Below, in pieces: positions 1 to 8,294 of a stretch of 64,000 nucleotides of DNA; the first letter of the stretch is position 1; each line of letters begins with the position of its first letter. The DNA is from an uncultured Draconibacterium sp. (lineage in GTDB: Bacteria; Bacteroidota; Bacteroidia; Bacteroidales; Prolixibacteraceae). The notes under the pieces were generated by a model, which worked only from the letters and a program-made list of their open reading frames with translations, did no database searches and was not told the origin of the DNA. The stretch covers positions 1,606,501 through 1,670,500 of the forward strand of contig NZ_OY781884.1 in NCBI RefSeq assembly GCF_963677155.1, given 5' to 3'. A program made the translations under genes and the position numbers.

Positions 1-304
1 GGATTTCCTTGCCGTTCATCTCACACAAGAGTTCGGAATAAAAAATTCCTTCTTCTAACTTGTATATAGTTACCTCCAGCAACGCAATATCAAAAGCCAG
101 AGCCATGTTTTTTATTAAATCGTGAGTAAGTGGCCGCGGAGGTTTTAATCCTTCCAGCTGAATGGCAATCGCCTGTGCTTCAACTGGCCCTATAATTATA
201 GGAATTCTGCGTTCACCTTCTTCTTCTGCCAACACCAACGCATAAGCCCCCGACTGGGTTTGACTTACCGATAATCCTAAAATGTTTAAGCGTATTTTTT
301 GCAT
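1..304 (-). CDS. Bifunctional nuclease family protein (DUF151), partial
   Basis: The reading frame starts with ATG at 304 on the minus strand and runs off the left edge, so only the first 101 codons are present. The N-terminus reads MQKIRLNILGLSVSQTQSG, followed by YALVLAEEEGERRIPIIIG and a stretch PVEAQAIAIQLEGLKPPRP. This pattern of a short beta-strand domain with a conserved IPIxIGPxEAxAI segment and a following K-P-P-RPLTHDL is the DUF151/BFN domain. The family includes plant nucleases with RNase and DNase activity; the role of the bacterial members is poorly defined. In Bacteroidota they are usually about 200 residues with a C-terminal UvrB/UvrC-like motif, which would lie outside the window. 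The next gene starts nearly 300 bases away and no promoter was clear to me. The family assignment is good; the substrate is unknown. Confidence 0.8.
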   Translation of the reverse strand, partial: MQKIRLNILGLSVSQTQSGAYALVLAEEEGERRIPIIIGPVEAQAIAIQLEGLKPPRPLTHDLIKNMALAFDIALLEVTIYKLEEGIFYSELLCEMNGKEI

Positions 305-595
305 GCTAACGTTTGCCGTGTACCTTTTTTTCGATGCAAACAAATATAATAATCATTTTGGTTCCATTCCATTTTATTTTGCCCGTTTTCAAAGTAACAT
401 CCTTAAAACAGTGCCTCAAAGGGCTATTACCAAAGGCAGGCAAAGTGCAAAAACAGAGATATTTATTTAATTCAAAATCTCGATATCCGAAGCAACGTAA
501 AGGAAAAATTTTATGAAAAACCAAATTCCAAATAAAAAATAGTCTAACGGAAAAAACCAGTGTCAAATGAATCCAAAATCGGTGTGAGGTTAAAA

Positions 596-2392
596 TTAAG
601 GAAGCGGGATAGTAAAATGAAATTTCGCTCCTTTTCCTTTTTCGCTTTCGCCCCAGATCACTCCGCCATGTCTCTCCACCAGCTCTTTACAAAGAACAAG
701 CCCCAGTCCGGTACCCGACTCTTTGTTGGTACCTGCTGTTGAAAAGCTTTCGTCGACTTTAAACAATTTCCTGAAATTTTCGGGGCCGATTCCAATTCCT
801 GTGTCGGCAACGGTAAAAATGGACTTTCCGTCATTAAATTTTGCGATGAATGTAACAGTACCGCCTTCGGGAGTAAATTTAATTGCATTGCTTAGCAGGT
901 TGCGCACAATGGTACTAAACATATTCCTATCAGCTATCAATTCCATTTTTTCAGGAACAAACTTCGCAAGTGTTAGTTTTTTATTCAGGGCACTTAGCTC
1001 TAAAACCTGAAAAATTTCATCCACACAACGCTCCACATCAATCGTTTTAGGCTCAAAGGCCACTTTATGCCGTTGCAGGTTGGCCCAATCGAGCAACCCA
1101 TTGAGCAAATTATAGGTTTTCTGTATCCCACTATACAAATAATATGTATATTCTTTTAGATGCTCTGTTTTTTCATTATCAACCTCCTCTTTCAGCATTT
1201 CGCCAAAACCAAGCATGGTATTAAACGGACTTCTCAGGTCGTGTGCAATAATCGAGAAAAAGCGATCTTTTGTTGCATTCAAATCCTGAAGTTTCATGAG
1301 ATTTTCATGAATTTTTTCTTCAGCTAATTTGCGTCTGTTTATCGAGCGCGCCAGCACCCATGCACCCCATCCGCTCAGAATTATTAATAACAAATAAACA
1401 ATCAGCAACTCAATACTTCTTTCCCTGTTACTTTCACACAGTTCATCTCTGGAAACAAACGCTACTGCTTTCCAGTAATAGTTTTGAGCAGCCTGAAATG
1501 CCTCTTGCTCGGTCCATATAAATTCTGAATCGTTATTTTCTAACGGATAAATAGTGTTAAACGTAAAAAGTCCCCTGTCATTTTCGAATTGCCCCGAAGT
1601 TTGAGATGAGATTATTTTCCACTCCTCAGGATGGTAATATTGAAAGTTTACCGACTTTTTATTATCGAACATAAAACCCCACTCCAATTTCTCCTCGGGA
1701 GCTTTTAGCCAGTAGCTGTCCTTATTCAACAACATAAAATGCTTCTTAAAACGACTTATGTCACCTGGTTCCGAATTCCGAAGCATGTACTCTCCAAGAT
1801 AATTGAACACCAGTATTCCTTTCTTCTCACCCTTCTCATCAAACACTGGAGTCGCAAAACGCAAAATCGGTTTTAATGGAATTTCAATCTTTTTATTTTC
1901 AATGTTCAGGTCGAATGGAGATACATAAACTTCGTTGCGGTTAAGTTTTAAAGTATTAAAAAAATAAGGGCGTTGACTTTTGTTTTGCAAGTCCTTTTCT
2001 GCCACTACCACTGCCACACTATCTTTCAAATTTACCCGCACCATTTCTTCGCCCTTGCTATTAAACAAACGAATTTGATCGTAAAACTGACGCTGATTGC
2101 TCACTTTTCGAAAAATAGTTGCAATTCTATTTTTCGTTTCCTGATTGTTGGGATCCCGCCATAATGCATCAAAGAAATCCAGTGCAGCCATAATCTGAAG
2201 ATCTCCAATAATATAATTAAGATCACGGTGAATGCTCTTCGATTCCTGATCGATATCGAATCTCTCTGAACTTAATAATATCAGCCTGTCAGAATTATAC
2301 TGAATTTTCCTAATAGTAAAAACAACTCCTGTAAACAGAATAAAAAGGGGAATAAAGATTCTAAAAAAAGTTCGATACATCCGTTTACGCAT
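596..2392 (-). CDS. Membrane sensor histidine kinase with extracytoplasmic dCache-type domain
   Basis: A 598-residue transmembrane sensor kinase. A first membrane helix (about residues 8-27) and a second (about 326-350) enclose a roughly 300-residue periplasmic region. Its sequence (YDQIRLFNSKGEEMVRVN, later EVYVSPFDLN and RFATPVFDEKGEKKGILVFNY) fits the double-Cache ligand-binding fold. No HAMP or PAS domain is obvious. After the second helix comes a short coiled linker, then the dimerisation and phosphoacceptor helix with SIIAHDLRSPFN (His near residue 384), and the ATP-binding domain with N box NLLSNAIKFTPEGG, G1 box DTGIGIG and G2 box GTGLGLVLCKELVERHGG. All catalytic motifs are intact. 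No response regulator gene is adjacent, so it is an orphan kinase whose partner and ligand cannot be inferred. The start at 2392 puts two basic residues just before the first helix, as expected. Confidence 0.92.
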   Translation of the reverse strand: MRKRMYRTFFRIFIPLFILFTGVVFTIRKIQYNSDRLILLSSERFDIDQESKSIHRDLNYIIGDLQIMAALDFFDALWRDPNNQETKNRIATIFRKVSNQRQFYDQIRLFNSKGEEMVRVNLKDSVAVVVAEKDLQNKSQRPYFFNTLKLNRNEVYVSPFDLNIENKKIEIPLKPILRFATPVFDEKGEKKGILVFNYLGEYMLRNSEPGDISRFKKHFMLLNKDSYWLKAPEEKLEWGFMFDNKKSVNFQYYHPEEWKIISSQTSGQFENDRGLFTFNTIYPLENNDSEFIWTEQEAFQAAQNYYWKAVAFVSRDELCESNRERSIELLIVYLLLIILSGWGAWVLARSINRRKLAEEKIHENLMKLQDLNATKDRFFSIIAHDLRSPFNTMLGFGEMLKEEVDNEKTEHLKEYTYYLYSGIQKTYNLLNGLLDWANLQRHKVAFEPKTIDVERCVDEIFQVLELSALNKKLTLAKFVPEKMELIADRNMFSTIVRNLLSNAIKFTPEGGTVTFIAKFNDGKSIFTVADTGIGIGPENFRKLFKVDESFSTAGTNKESGTGLGLVLCKELVERHGGVIWGESEKGKGAKFHFTIPLP

Positions 2393-2572
2393 ACTTTTGT
2401 TAGAAACGTCGAAAATCTTTAGGTTGACGTCCTCTTTGGTTTTTATAAGTAATAAATTTACAGCTTAAATTCTGATTAAAAAAACACACCATCAATTTAG
2501 GTATTTTTGAAGTAACTTTTAAGATTTCAGGAAATTAAAGATGCAAAGTCAATGTCAAAAAAGATATAATTA

Positions 2573-2603
2573 TTTGCTAATTATCTAAAATTAACTACTT
2601 TTG
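2573..2603 (+). promoter_or_regulatory. Bacteroidota-type promoter of rplU-rpmA
   Basis: TTTG at 2573-2576 is followed by exactly 19 bases and TACTTTTG at 2596-2603, a perfect match to the Bacteroidota housekeeping sigma consensus TTTG-N19-TAnnTTTG. The transcription start should lie near 2610, giving an rplU leader of roughly 80 bases. The same -7 box with the same following bases (TACTTTTGCAGTCC) recurs upstream of rplM. Confidence 0.85.
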
Positions 2604-2689
2604 CAGTCCGAATTTTGAATCGATCAGGCTCGAATAAGTGAAATCCGATGCGATATCCGCCTGACGGTGTAAACATTAAAAGTATAAAT

Positions 2690-3001
2690 ATGTACGCGAT
2701 TGTTGAAATTGCAGGACAGCAATTCAAAGTAGAAAAAGACAAGAAACTTTTCGTACATCATCTGGATGCAGAAGAAGGAGCATCAGTTGATTTCGACAAA
2801 GTATTGTTGGTTGACAACGACGGTAAAGTTGCCGTTGGAACTCCAACCGTAAAAGGTGCTAAGATTACAGCCAAAGTGCTGGAACATGTAAAAGGCGAAA
2901 AAGTGATCGTTTTCAAAAAGAAACGTCGTAAGAGTTATCAAAAAATGAACGGTCATCGTCAGCAATTTACTCAAATTCAAGTAGAAACCATTGTTGGATA
3001 A
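2690..3001 (+). CDS. rplU: 50S ribosomal protein L21
   Basis: L21 binds 23S rRNA in the large subunit. The ATG at 2690 gives a 103-residue protein, the usual length, beginning [20 protein letters not shown]. This is the canonical L21 N-terminus with the conserved GQQFKV segment. The C-terminal part has the lysine-rich [16 protein letters not shown] motif of the family. An in-frame ATG at 2648 would add 14 residues that do not belong to the family, so it was not used. The gene is followed after 19 bases by rpmA, the conserved L21-L27 pair, and both are served by the promoter at 2573-2603. Confidence 0.97.
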   Translation: MYAIVEIAGQQFKVEKDKKLFVHHLDAEEGASVDFDKVLLVDNDGKVAVGTPTVKGAKITAKVLEHVKGEKVIVFKKKRRKSYQKMNGHRQQFTQIQVETIVG

Positions 3002-3020
3002 TTTATAAAAAGATTTTACC

Positions 3021-3584
3021 ATGGCTCACAAAAAAGGTGTAGGTAGTTCGAAAAACGGACGCGAATCGGAAAGTAAACGACTGGGAGTAAAAGTTTACGG
3101 AGGTCAGTTTGCTAAAGCTGGTAATATTATTGTTCGCCAGCGTGGTACTCAACATTTTCCTGGAGACAATGTAGGTATGGGTAAAGACCATACTTTATTT
3201 GCATTGATCGACGGAACTGTTGTATTTAGAAAGAAAAGAAACAACCGCTCATACGTATCGGTAGCTCCTGAAGTTGAGGTTGCAGTTGCAGAAGCTCCTG
3301 CAAAAGCTGCTCCTAAAAAAGAAGCTGCTCCGGTTGTTGAAGAAGTAAAAGAAGAAGCTCCTAAAGCTGAGACAAAAGCAACAGCAGAAGGTGACGATCT
3401 TACAAAATTAACAGGTGTAGGCCCCAAATTAGCCGAAGTATTGGTTGAAGGTGGTTTTACAACTTATGCTGAAGTTGCTGCAGCATCTGTTGAAGCAATT
3501 CAGAAAGTTCTTGAAGCAGCAGGAAGCCGCTACGCTTCAAAAGATCCACAACCATGGATTGAAGAAGCTAAAGGTTTAGCTTAA
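3021..3584 (+). CDS. rpmA: 50S ribosomal protein L27 with C-terminal helix-hairpin-helix extension
   Basis: Residues 1 to about 83 are a normal L27: [20 protein letters not shown], then [23 protein letters not shown]. The lysine-rich N-terminus reaches toward the peptidyl-transferase centre in known ribosomes, and there is no cleavable leader of the Firmicutes type. The protein then continues for about 100 residues. An Ala/Glu/Lys/Pro-rich linker (about 84-125) is followed by a compact domain starting [20 protein letters not shown] and ending with [10 protein letters not shown]. The [10 protein letters not shown] core is a helix-hairpin-helix motif of the kind seen in nucleic-acid-binding tails. 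L27 is normally about 85 residues, so this is more than twice the usual length. The frame is uninterrupted and codon use does not change, so it is a real fusion and not a sequencing join. A strong terminator follows. Confidence 0.95.
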   Translation: MAHKKGVGSSKNGRESESKRLGVKVYGGQFAKAGNIIVRQRGTQHFPGDNVGMGKDHTLFALIDGTVVFRKKRNNRSYVSVAPEVEVAVAEAPAKAAPKKEAAPVVEEVKEEAPKAETKATAEGDDLTKLTGVGPKLAEVLVEGGFTTYAEVAAASVEAIQKVLEAAGSRYASKDPQPWIEEAKGLA

Positions 3585-3627
3585 GATATTTGATAGACCA
3601 GAGGGTTTACCCCTCCCTCAAAGAATA

Positions 3628-3662
3628 AAAAAACTCCTGTCGTTACCGGCAGGAGTTTTTTT
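3628..3662 (+). terminator. Rho-independent terminator of rplU-rpmA
   Basis: The hairpin ACTCCTG-TCG-TTAC-CGG-CAGGAGT is followed by a run of seven T. It lies 45 bases after the rpmA stop and ends the L21-L27 operon. The A-run on the 5' side means it may also work for the minus-strand relic downstream. Confidence 0.85.
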
Positions 3663-3679
3663 ATGGAAATTTTCGTGTT

Positions 3680-4108
3680 TTATTTTAAGGCTTTATCCCA
3701 AAAGTCAACCATTATCTCAATCACTTTCGGATCGGAAAAATGACCTCCGCCATGATTTGCACCAACAATAGCTGCCTGCACATCGCTGCTTTGGTCGAGA
3801 TTTTCACCCTCTTCAAATTCTTCTTCACCATCTATAGTTCCGGTCATTGCGGTTAAGTAACCTCCTGCCGATTCACCCCAAACAGCCACTTCATCCGGGT
3901 TAGTACCGGAAATATCTTCGAGTACAATATTGGAACTGTTATCACAAGGTTTTATTTCTTGTGGAATTAACAGGCCTCCCATTCCGGGGATAGCTTTTCG
4001 TTCTTGTTTTTCTTGTTGAGCAAAAAGAACATTTACAGAGCCTGTTAACGCAACTACTGTTAACCGGAAAAAGATAGTCTTCTTATAATAATTTTTTATT
4101 TGTTTTAT
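3680..4108 (-). pseudogene. Decayed secreted alpha/beta-hydrolase (acyl esterase) relic
   Basis: A minus-strand frame of 143 codons contains pieces of an esterase but cannot encode a working one. The 5' end has no ATG: the codon where a start is expected (4106-4108) is ATA. It is followed by a readable signal peptide (KKTIFFRLTVVALTGSVNVL, then FAQQ). Next comes the nucleophile-elbow block NPDEVAVWGESAGGYLTAMT of the acetyl-esterase family, then ENLDQSSDVQAAI, and finally HGGGHFSDPKVIEIMVDFW, which fits the catalytic-histidine C-terminus. The HGGxF oxyanion block that should precede the elbow, and about 100 residues between QAAI and the histidine, are missing. Two internal deletions plus loss of the start codon are the simplest reading. 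A shorter open frame from an internal ATG at 3982 exists but would lack both signal peptide and fold. Confidence 0.75.
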
Positions 4109-4240
4109 AAAAATACCTGATTAAGAGAACACGGCTAAAAAAATGCGGCTATTTCATTATTTCACAATAAGGTATTTAAACTAATGCTATTAGATTGAAA
4201 ATTAGAAATAGGTTTAATCATAAAGTGCCAATTCATTTAT

Positions 4241-4248
4241 TAAATTTG
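4241..4248 (+). promoter_or_regulatory. Probable -7 box of the serS promoter
   Basis: TAAATTTG matches the Bacteroidota -7 element TAnnTTTG and lies 23 bases before the serS ATG. No clear TTTG is found 19 bases upstream, so the -33 element is weak. Confidence 0.55.
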
Positions 4249-4271
4249 CAGCTATAATAAATGGAAAAGAC

Positions 4272-5546
4272 ATGCTCAACTTAAAATTTATACAAGACAA
4301 TCCGGAGTTAGTAGTAGAAAAACTAAAACGCAAAAATTTCAATGCTTCGGAAATTGTTTCAACGATTATAGATCTTAATACAAAAAAAAATAAACTTCAG
4401 GGTGAAGCAGACTCGGCAAAAGCTGAAATGAATAAAATTTCGAAAGAAATTGGAATGCTTTTCCGCGAAGGCAAACACGAAGAAGCTAACGCTGCCAAAG
4501 AACGCACTGCCGAGCTAAAAGAAAACATTAAAAACTTTGATGTTGATTTTGCAGCCATTGAAGAGAAAGTTTACGATTTGCAGGTTCAACTGCCTAACTT
4601 ACCTCATGAATCGGTTCCTGCCGGAAAAGGCGAAGATGACAATGAGGTAATAAAACGAGTGGGCGACATTCCTAGCATGGATGAAAAAGCATTGCCACAC
4701 TGGGAGCTGGCGGCCAAATACAACCTGATTGATTTTGAGCTGGGTGTAAAACTTACCGGTGCCGGATTTCCGGTTTACCGCGGAAAAGGAGCGCAATTGC
4801 AGCGTGCACTTATCAATTTCTTTTTAGCCGAAGCATCAAAAGCAGGTTACGAAGAAATTCAACCGCCGCTGGCAGTTAACGAAGCATCGGGTTTTGGAAC
4901 CGGTCAGTTGCCCGATAAAGAGGGCCAGATGTACCACATTACCGAAGACAACCTTTATCTTATTCCAACAGCAGAAGTTCCGGTAACCAATATTTACCGC
5001 GATGTAATTTTGGATGCCAAAGACCTGCCTTATAAAAATACCGCATATAGTGCCTGTTTCCGTCGCGAAGCCGGTTCGTACGGTAAAGATGTTCGTGGGC
5101 TGAACCGTTTGCACCAGTTCGACAAAGTGGAAATTGTACAAATTGCACATCCCGATAAATCATATGAGATTTTGGATGGAATGGTAGCTCACGTTGAAGG
5201 TTTGGTGGCCAAACTTGGCTTGCCTTATCGTATTCTGCGTTTGTGTGGTGGCGATATTAGTTTTACTTCAGCCTTAACATACGATTTTGAAGTATTTTCT
5301 GCAGCACAGGAAAAATGGCTGGAAGTAAGCTCAGTTTCCAACTTCGAATCGTTCCAGGCCAACCGTCTGAAGTTACGTTTCCGCGAAGAAGGTGTGAAGA
5401 AACCACAAATTGCACACACCCTTAACGGAAGTGCGTTGGCATTACCTCGTATTGTTGCGGCCTTGCTCGAAAATAACCAAACACCTGAAGGCATTAAAAT
5501 TCCTGAGGTACTGGTTCCGTTTACTGGTTTTGATATGATCAGTTAG
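4272..5546 (+). CDS. serS: Seryl-tRNA synthetase
   Basis: A class II synthetase that charges tRNA-Ser with serine in the cytoplasm. The 424 residues match the family length. The N-terminal 110 residues are the long antiparallel coiled-coil arm (MLNLKFIQDNPELVVEKLKR, then a Lys/Glu-rich stretch NKLQGEADSAKAEMNKISKE) that recognises the long variable arm of the tRNA. Motif 2 is ACFRREAGSYGKDVRGLNRL followed by HQFDKVE, and motif 3 is NGSALALPRIVAALLENNQ with the invariant arginine. All class II signatures are present. It stands alone, with a -7 box just upstream and a strong bidirectional terminator shared with asd. Confidence 0.97.
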   Translation: MLNLKFIQDNPELVVEKLKRKNFNASEIVSTIIDLNTKKNKLQGEADSAKAEMNKISKEIGMLFREGKHEEANAAKERTAELKENIKNFDVDFAAIEEKVYDLQVQLPNLPHESVPAGKGEDDNEVIKRVGDIPSMDEKALPHWELAAKYNLIDFELGVKLTGAGFPVYRGKGAQLQRALINFFLAEASKAGYEEIQPPLAVNEASGFGTGQLPDKEGQMYHITEDNLYLIPTAEVPVTNIYRDVILDAKDLPYKNTAYSACFRREAGSYGKDVRGLNRLHQFDKVEIVQIAHPDKSYEILDGMVAHVEGLVAKLGLPYRILRLCGGDISFTSALTYDFEVFSAAQEKWLEVSSVSNFESFQANRLKLRFREEGVKKPQIAHTLNGSALALPRIVAALLENNQTPEGIKIPEVLVPFTGFDMIS

Positions 5547-5568
5547 ATAATATTATTCATCCAGAAAA

Positions 5569-5606
5569 TAAAAAGCCCGGAAGAAATAAATCTTCCGGGC
5601 TTTTTT
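5569..5606. terminator. Bidirectional terminator between serS and asd
   Basis: A 14-base stem AAAAGCCCGGAAGA / TCTTCCGGGCTTTT with a six-base loop has a T-run on the plus strand and an A-run on the other side. It can therefore end the convergent serS and asd transcripts. Confidence 0.9.
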
Positions 5607-5625
5607 ATATAGGTATTTCAAAGTA

Positions 5626-6636
5626 TTATTTCACTTCGCCATTTTTGATCAGCCACTCAGCAATCTGAACTGCGTTAAGTGCGGCTCCTTTTTTAATCTG
5701 ATCGCCAACACACCAGAAAGTAATACTGTTCGGATCGGTAACATCCTGGCGAATACGACCAACATACACATCGTCTTTACCCGATACGAACAACGGCATT
5801 GGATATTCGTTTTTCGCCGGATTATCGATCACTGTCAACCCTTCAAATGCTTCGAAAGCTTTTGTTACAGCTTCTGCTGTCAGTGGTTTTTCAGTCTCCA
5901 CCCAGATAGCTTCCGAGTGTGCTCGCGCCACCGGAATACGCACACAAGTTGCGCTTACCTCTGCGTCGGTGTGCATAATTTTTTTAGTCTCCCAGTTCAT
6001 CTTCATTTCCTCCTTGGTGTAATCGTTATCAAGGAAAACATCGATGTGCGGGATAATATTCATGGCCAGCTGATGTGAAAATTTCTCCACTTTCGCAGGC
6101 TTGCCTTCAGCCACATCTTTTACCTGCTGTTCCAACTCTGCAATTCCCTGTGCGCCGGCACCACTTGCTGCCTGGTAAGTAGCCACGCGAACACGTTTAA
6201 TCTTCGATAGGTTCTCAATCGGTTTCAGCGCAACAACCATCTGAATGGTTGAACAGTTTGGATTGGCAATAATATTACGCGGACGGTTTTTTGAATCTTC
6301 AGGATTCACCTCGGGCACTACCAGCGGCACATCGTCGACATAACGAAATGCGCTTGAGTTGTCGATCATAATCGCACCATGCTTGGTAATTGTTTCAGCA
6401 TATTCTTTTGAAACACCGGCACCTGCCGAAGTCAGCGCAATATCAATATCTTTAAAATCGTCGCCGTGTTTGAGTTCTTTAACTGTAAGCTGTTTACCCT
6501 TAAATTCGTAAGTTTTGCCGGCACTTCTTGCCGATCCAAATATTACCAATTCATCCATCGGGAAGTCCCGCTCAGCAAGCACTTTCAGGAACTCCTGTCC
6601 AACAGCGCCACTAACTCCAACAATTGCAACCTTCAT
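5626..6636 (-). CDS. asd: Aspartate-semialdehyde dehydrogenase
   Basis: Converts 4-aspartyl phosphate to aspartate-semialdehyde with NADPH, the second step of lysine, threonine, methionine and diaminopimelate synthesis. The 336-residue protein begins [20 protein letters not shown], a Rossmann nucleotide-binding start. The active-site cysteine is in [15 protein letters not shown], the glycine-rich segment is [11 protein letters not shown], and the substrate-binding basic region is [15 protein letters not shown]. The length and motifs fit the Gram-positive/Bacteroidota type. Aspartate kinase, the preceding enzyme, is encoded separately at 22.3-23.6 kb, so the pathway is not in one operon here. 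The gene is convergent with serS and divergent from the secreted protein at 6.7 kb. Confidence 0.96.
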   Translation of the reverse strand: MKVAIVGVSGAVGQEFLKVLAERDFPMDELVIFGSARSAGKTYEFKGKQLTVKELKHGDDFKDIDIALTSAGAGVSKEYAETITKHGAIMIDNSSAFRYVDDVPLVVPEVNPEDSKNRPRNIIANPNCSTIQMVVALKPIENLSKIKRVRVATYQAASGAGAQGIAELEQQVKDVAEGKPAKVEKFSHQLAMNIIPHIDVFLDNDYTKEEMKMNWETKKIMHTDAEVSATCVRIPVARAHSEAIWVETEKPLTAEAVTKAFEAFEGLTVIDNPAKNEYPMPLFVSGKDDVYVGRIRQDVTDPNSITFWCVGDQIKKGAALNAVQIAEWLIKNGEVK

Positions 6637-6687
6637 GTTTCTTCGATTTTAAAAAAATTTATAGTCTTTTTCTGTCTAAATGTGCGT

Positions 6688-6695
6688 CAAAGTTA
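6688..6695 (-). promoter_or_regulatory. Probable -7 box of the asd promoter
   Basis: On the minus strand the sequence is TAACTTTG, matching TAnnTTTG, 51 bases before the asd ATG. The position corresponding to the -33 element reads ATTT and so is only partly conserved. It lies in the short divergent gap between asd and the secreted-protein gene. Confidence 0.5.
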
Positions 6696-6721
6696 GTATT
6701 TTGCTTCTAATTGTAAATGCT

Positions 6722-8161
6722 ATGAAACCCAATCTTCTAAAATTATTAACATACTCTTTTATCCTGTTTTTCAACTCGATAAATGCACAGGAAATCTGGC
6801 ACGAAAGTTTTACGATTCCCGACAAAGGCGTTTGGGGAAATAGTGATGGAACTGGTATCAATTCTGACTTTTCTGGAATTACAAAATGGACACTCAACTT
6901 TAGCCAAATCACCCTCGAAAACGAAGAAGACTATGCTAAAACTGTTACAACTTCCGGCGGACGTTTTGAATGCCGCGATATTAATGGTGAAGCAATCTGG
7001 CGATCGGAGATTATAGATATTTCTGCTTATAAAAACATTTCCGTTCAATTAAATGCCAACGAAACCGGCAGCAGTACCAACAAAGAACAAAAATACATAA
7101 AAGCATTTTTCATTCTCGATCAGGGAGAAGAACAAGCTTTTGAAACCAACAGCGATAATCGTGGAAACTGGGGACAAGCTGTAGCCGAACAAACCAGTCT
7201 CAATGGAAACAACTTGCAAATCGTGGTTTATATGAACAACCATTACGCATCGAACAAAGTGATTTTGGATGAAGTGATTGTTTCGGGAGAAGAAAAAAAT
7301 CCGGTTATTATCGAGCCCGGCGATATTGTTTTAAATGAGGTACTTTTTAACCCTGTTCCCGACGGCGACGATTATGTGGAGATTTACAACAACTCCGACA
7401 AAGAGATTCCGCTAAACAAACTTTATCTGGCTTCGCGCGATAACGACATGGAACTTACCCAAATTTATGCACTCACCAGCGAACGGAAAAAACTTCTTCC
7501 AAACGAATACCTGGCATTAGCCAAAGATACACTCGGTGTTTTCCCGTTTTTCAGCATTAGCTGCCCGGAATGTTTTCTGCAAATGGAAAGATTCCCTTCG
7601 TTTAATAACGATGATGATTACGTGGTTCTGCTAAACAGCGATATGGAAATCATCGATGAATTCTACTACAACGAAAAAATGCATTCCCCTATTTTTTACG
7701 ACCGTGAGGGAATTGCACTCGAACGCATTTCCTTTTCGGCGCCAACAAACGATGCTTCTAACTGGCATTCGGCATCCACACAATCGGAGTATGGAACACC
7801 CGGTTATCAGAACTCACAATTAATGAACGAAGAAGTACAAAAAATATCAGTGACATTTCAGCCGGATGCTTTTTCGCCGAACAACGACGGTTATAACGAC
7901 AATTACTCGGTTAATCTTTCAATGGACAGCCCTGGCTATATTTGCAACATTCTGGTATTCGACTCAACCGGGCGCCGCCTTTGCAAATTAGCTGACAACA
8001 CTGTTCTAGGCACACACGAACAAATTAGCTGGAATGGAAAGGACGAGAATGGAAATCAGCTACCAATTGGCCCCTATATTATTATGGTTGAAGTTTTTAA
8101 TACCGACGGAACAGTGGAGCGTTTTAAAGACGGAGTGGTTTTAACTGATCGGTTTGAGTAA
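6722..8161 (+). CDS. Secreted lamin-tail-domain protein with gliding-type C-terminal domain
   Basis: A 479-residue exported protein of unknown function. The ATG at 6722 gives a good signal peptide (MKPNLLKLLTYSFILFFNSI followed by NAQ). An earlier in-frame ATG at 6680 would bury it. Residues 20-200 look like a beta-sandwich with no clear family. Residues about 205-370 form a lamin-tail domain: GDIVLNEVLFNPVPDGDDYV, EIYNNSDKEIPLNKLYLASR, and the later DASNWHSASTQSEYGTPGYQ. This fold is common in secreted nucleases and adhesins. The last 95 residues begin FQPDAFSPNNDGYNDNY and contain NGKDENGNQLPIGPY, the FlgD-like / gliding-motility-associated C-terminal domain found in proteins of the type IX secretion route. 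No catalytic motif is visible, so a structural or binding role is more likely. It is apparently monocistronic. Confidence 0.8.
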   Translation: MKPNLLKLLTYSFILFFNSINAQEIWHESFTIPDKGVWGNSDGTGINSDFSGITKWTLNFSQITLENEEDYAKTVTTSGGRFECRDINGEAIWRSEIIDISAYKNISVQLNANETGSSTNKEQKYIKAFFILDQGEEQAFETNSDNRGNWGQAVAEQTSLNGNNLQIVVYMNNHYASNKVILDEVIVSGEEKNPVIIEPGDIVLNEVLFNPVPDGDDYVEIYNNSDKEIPLNKLYLASRDNDMELTQIYALTSERKKLLPNEYLALAKDTLGVFPFFSISCPECFLQMERFPSFNNDDDYVVLLNSDMEIIDEFYYNEKMHSPIFYDREGIALERISFSAPTNDASNWHSASTQSEYGTPGYQNSQLMNEEVQKISVTFQPDAFSPNNDGYNDNYSVNLSMDSPGYICNILVFDSTGRRLCKLADNTVLGTHEQISWNGKDENGNQLPIGPYIIMVEVFNTDGTVERFKDGVVLTDRFE

Positions 8162-8294
8162 ACAAATATAATACTCCCTCAATATTTTACTTATCAATAA
8201 ATTTCATATTTTTAAAGCTACAATGTAACTTTCAGATAAATCTATTGACCAACAAATAAGAAAATCAAAAAACAACCATTTTTAATTGTGCTGT

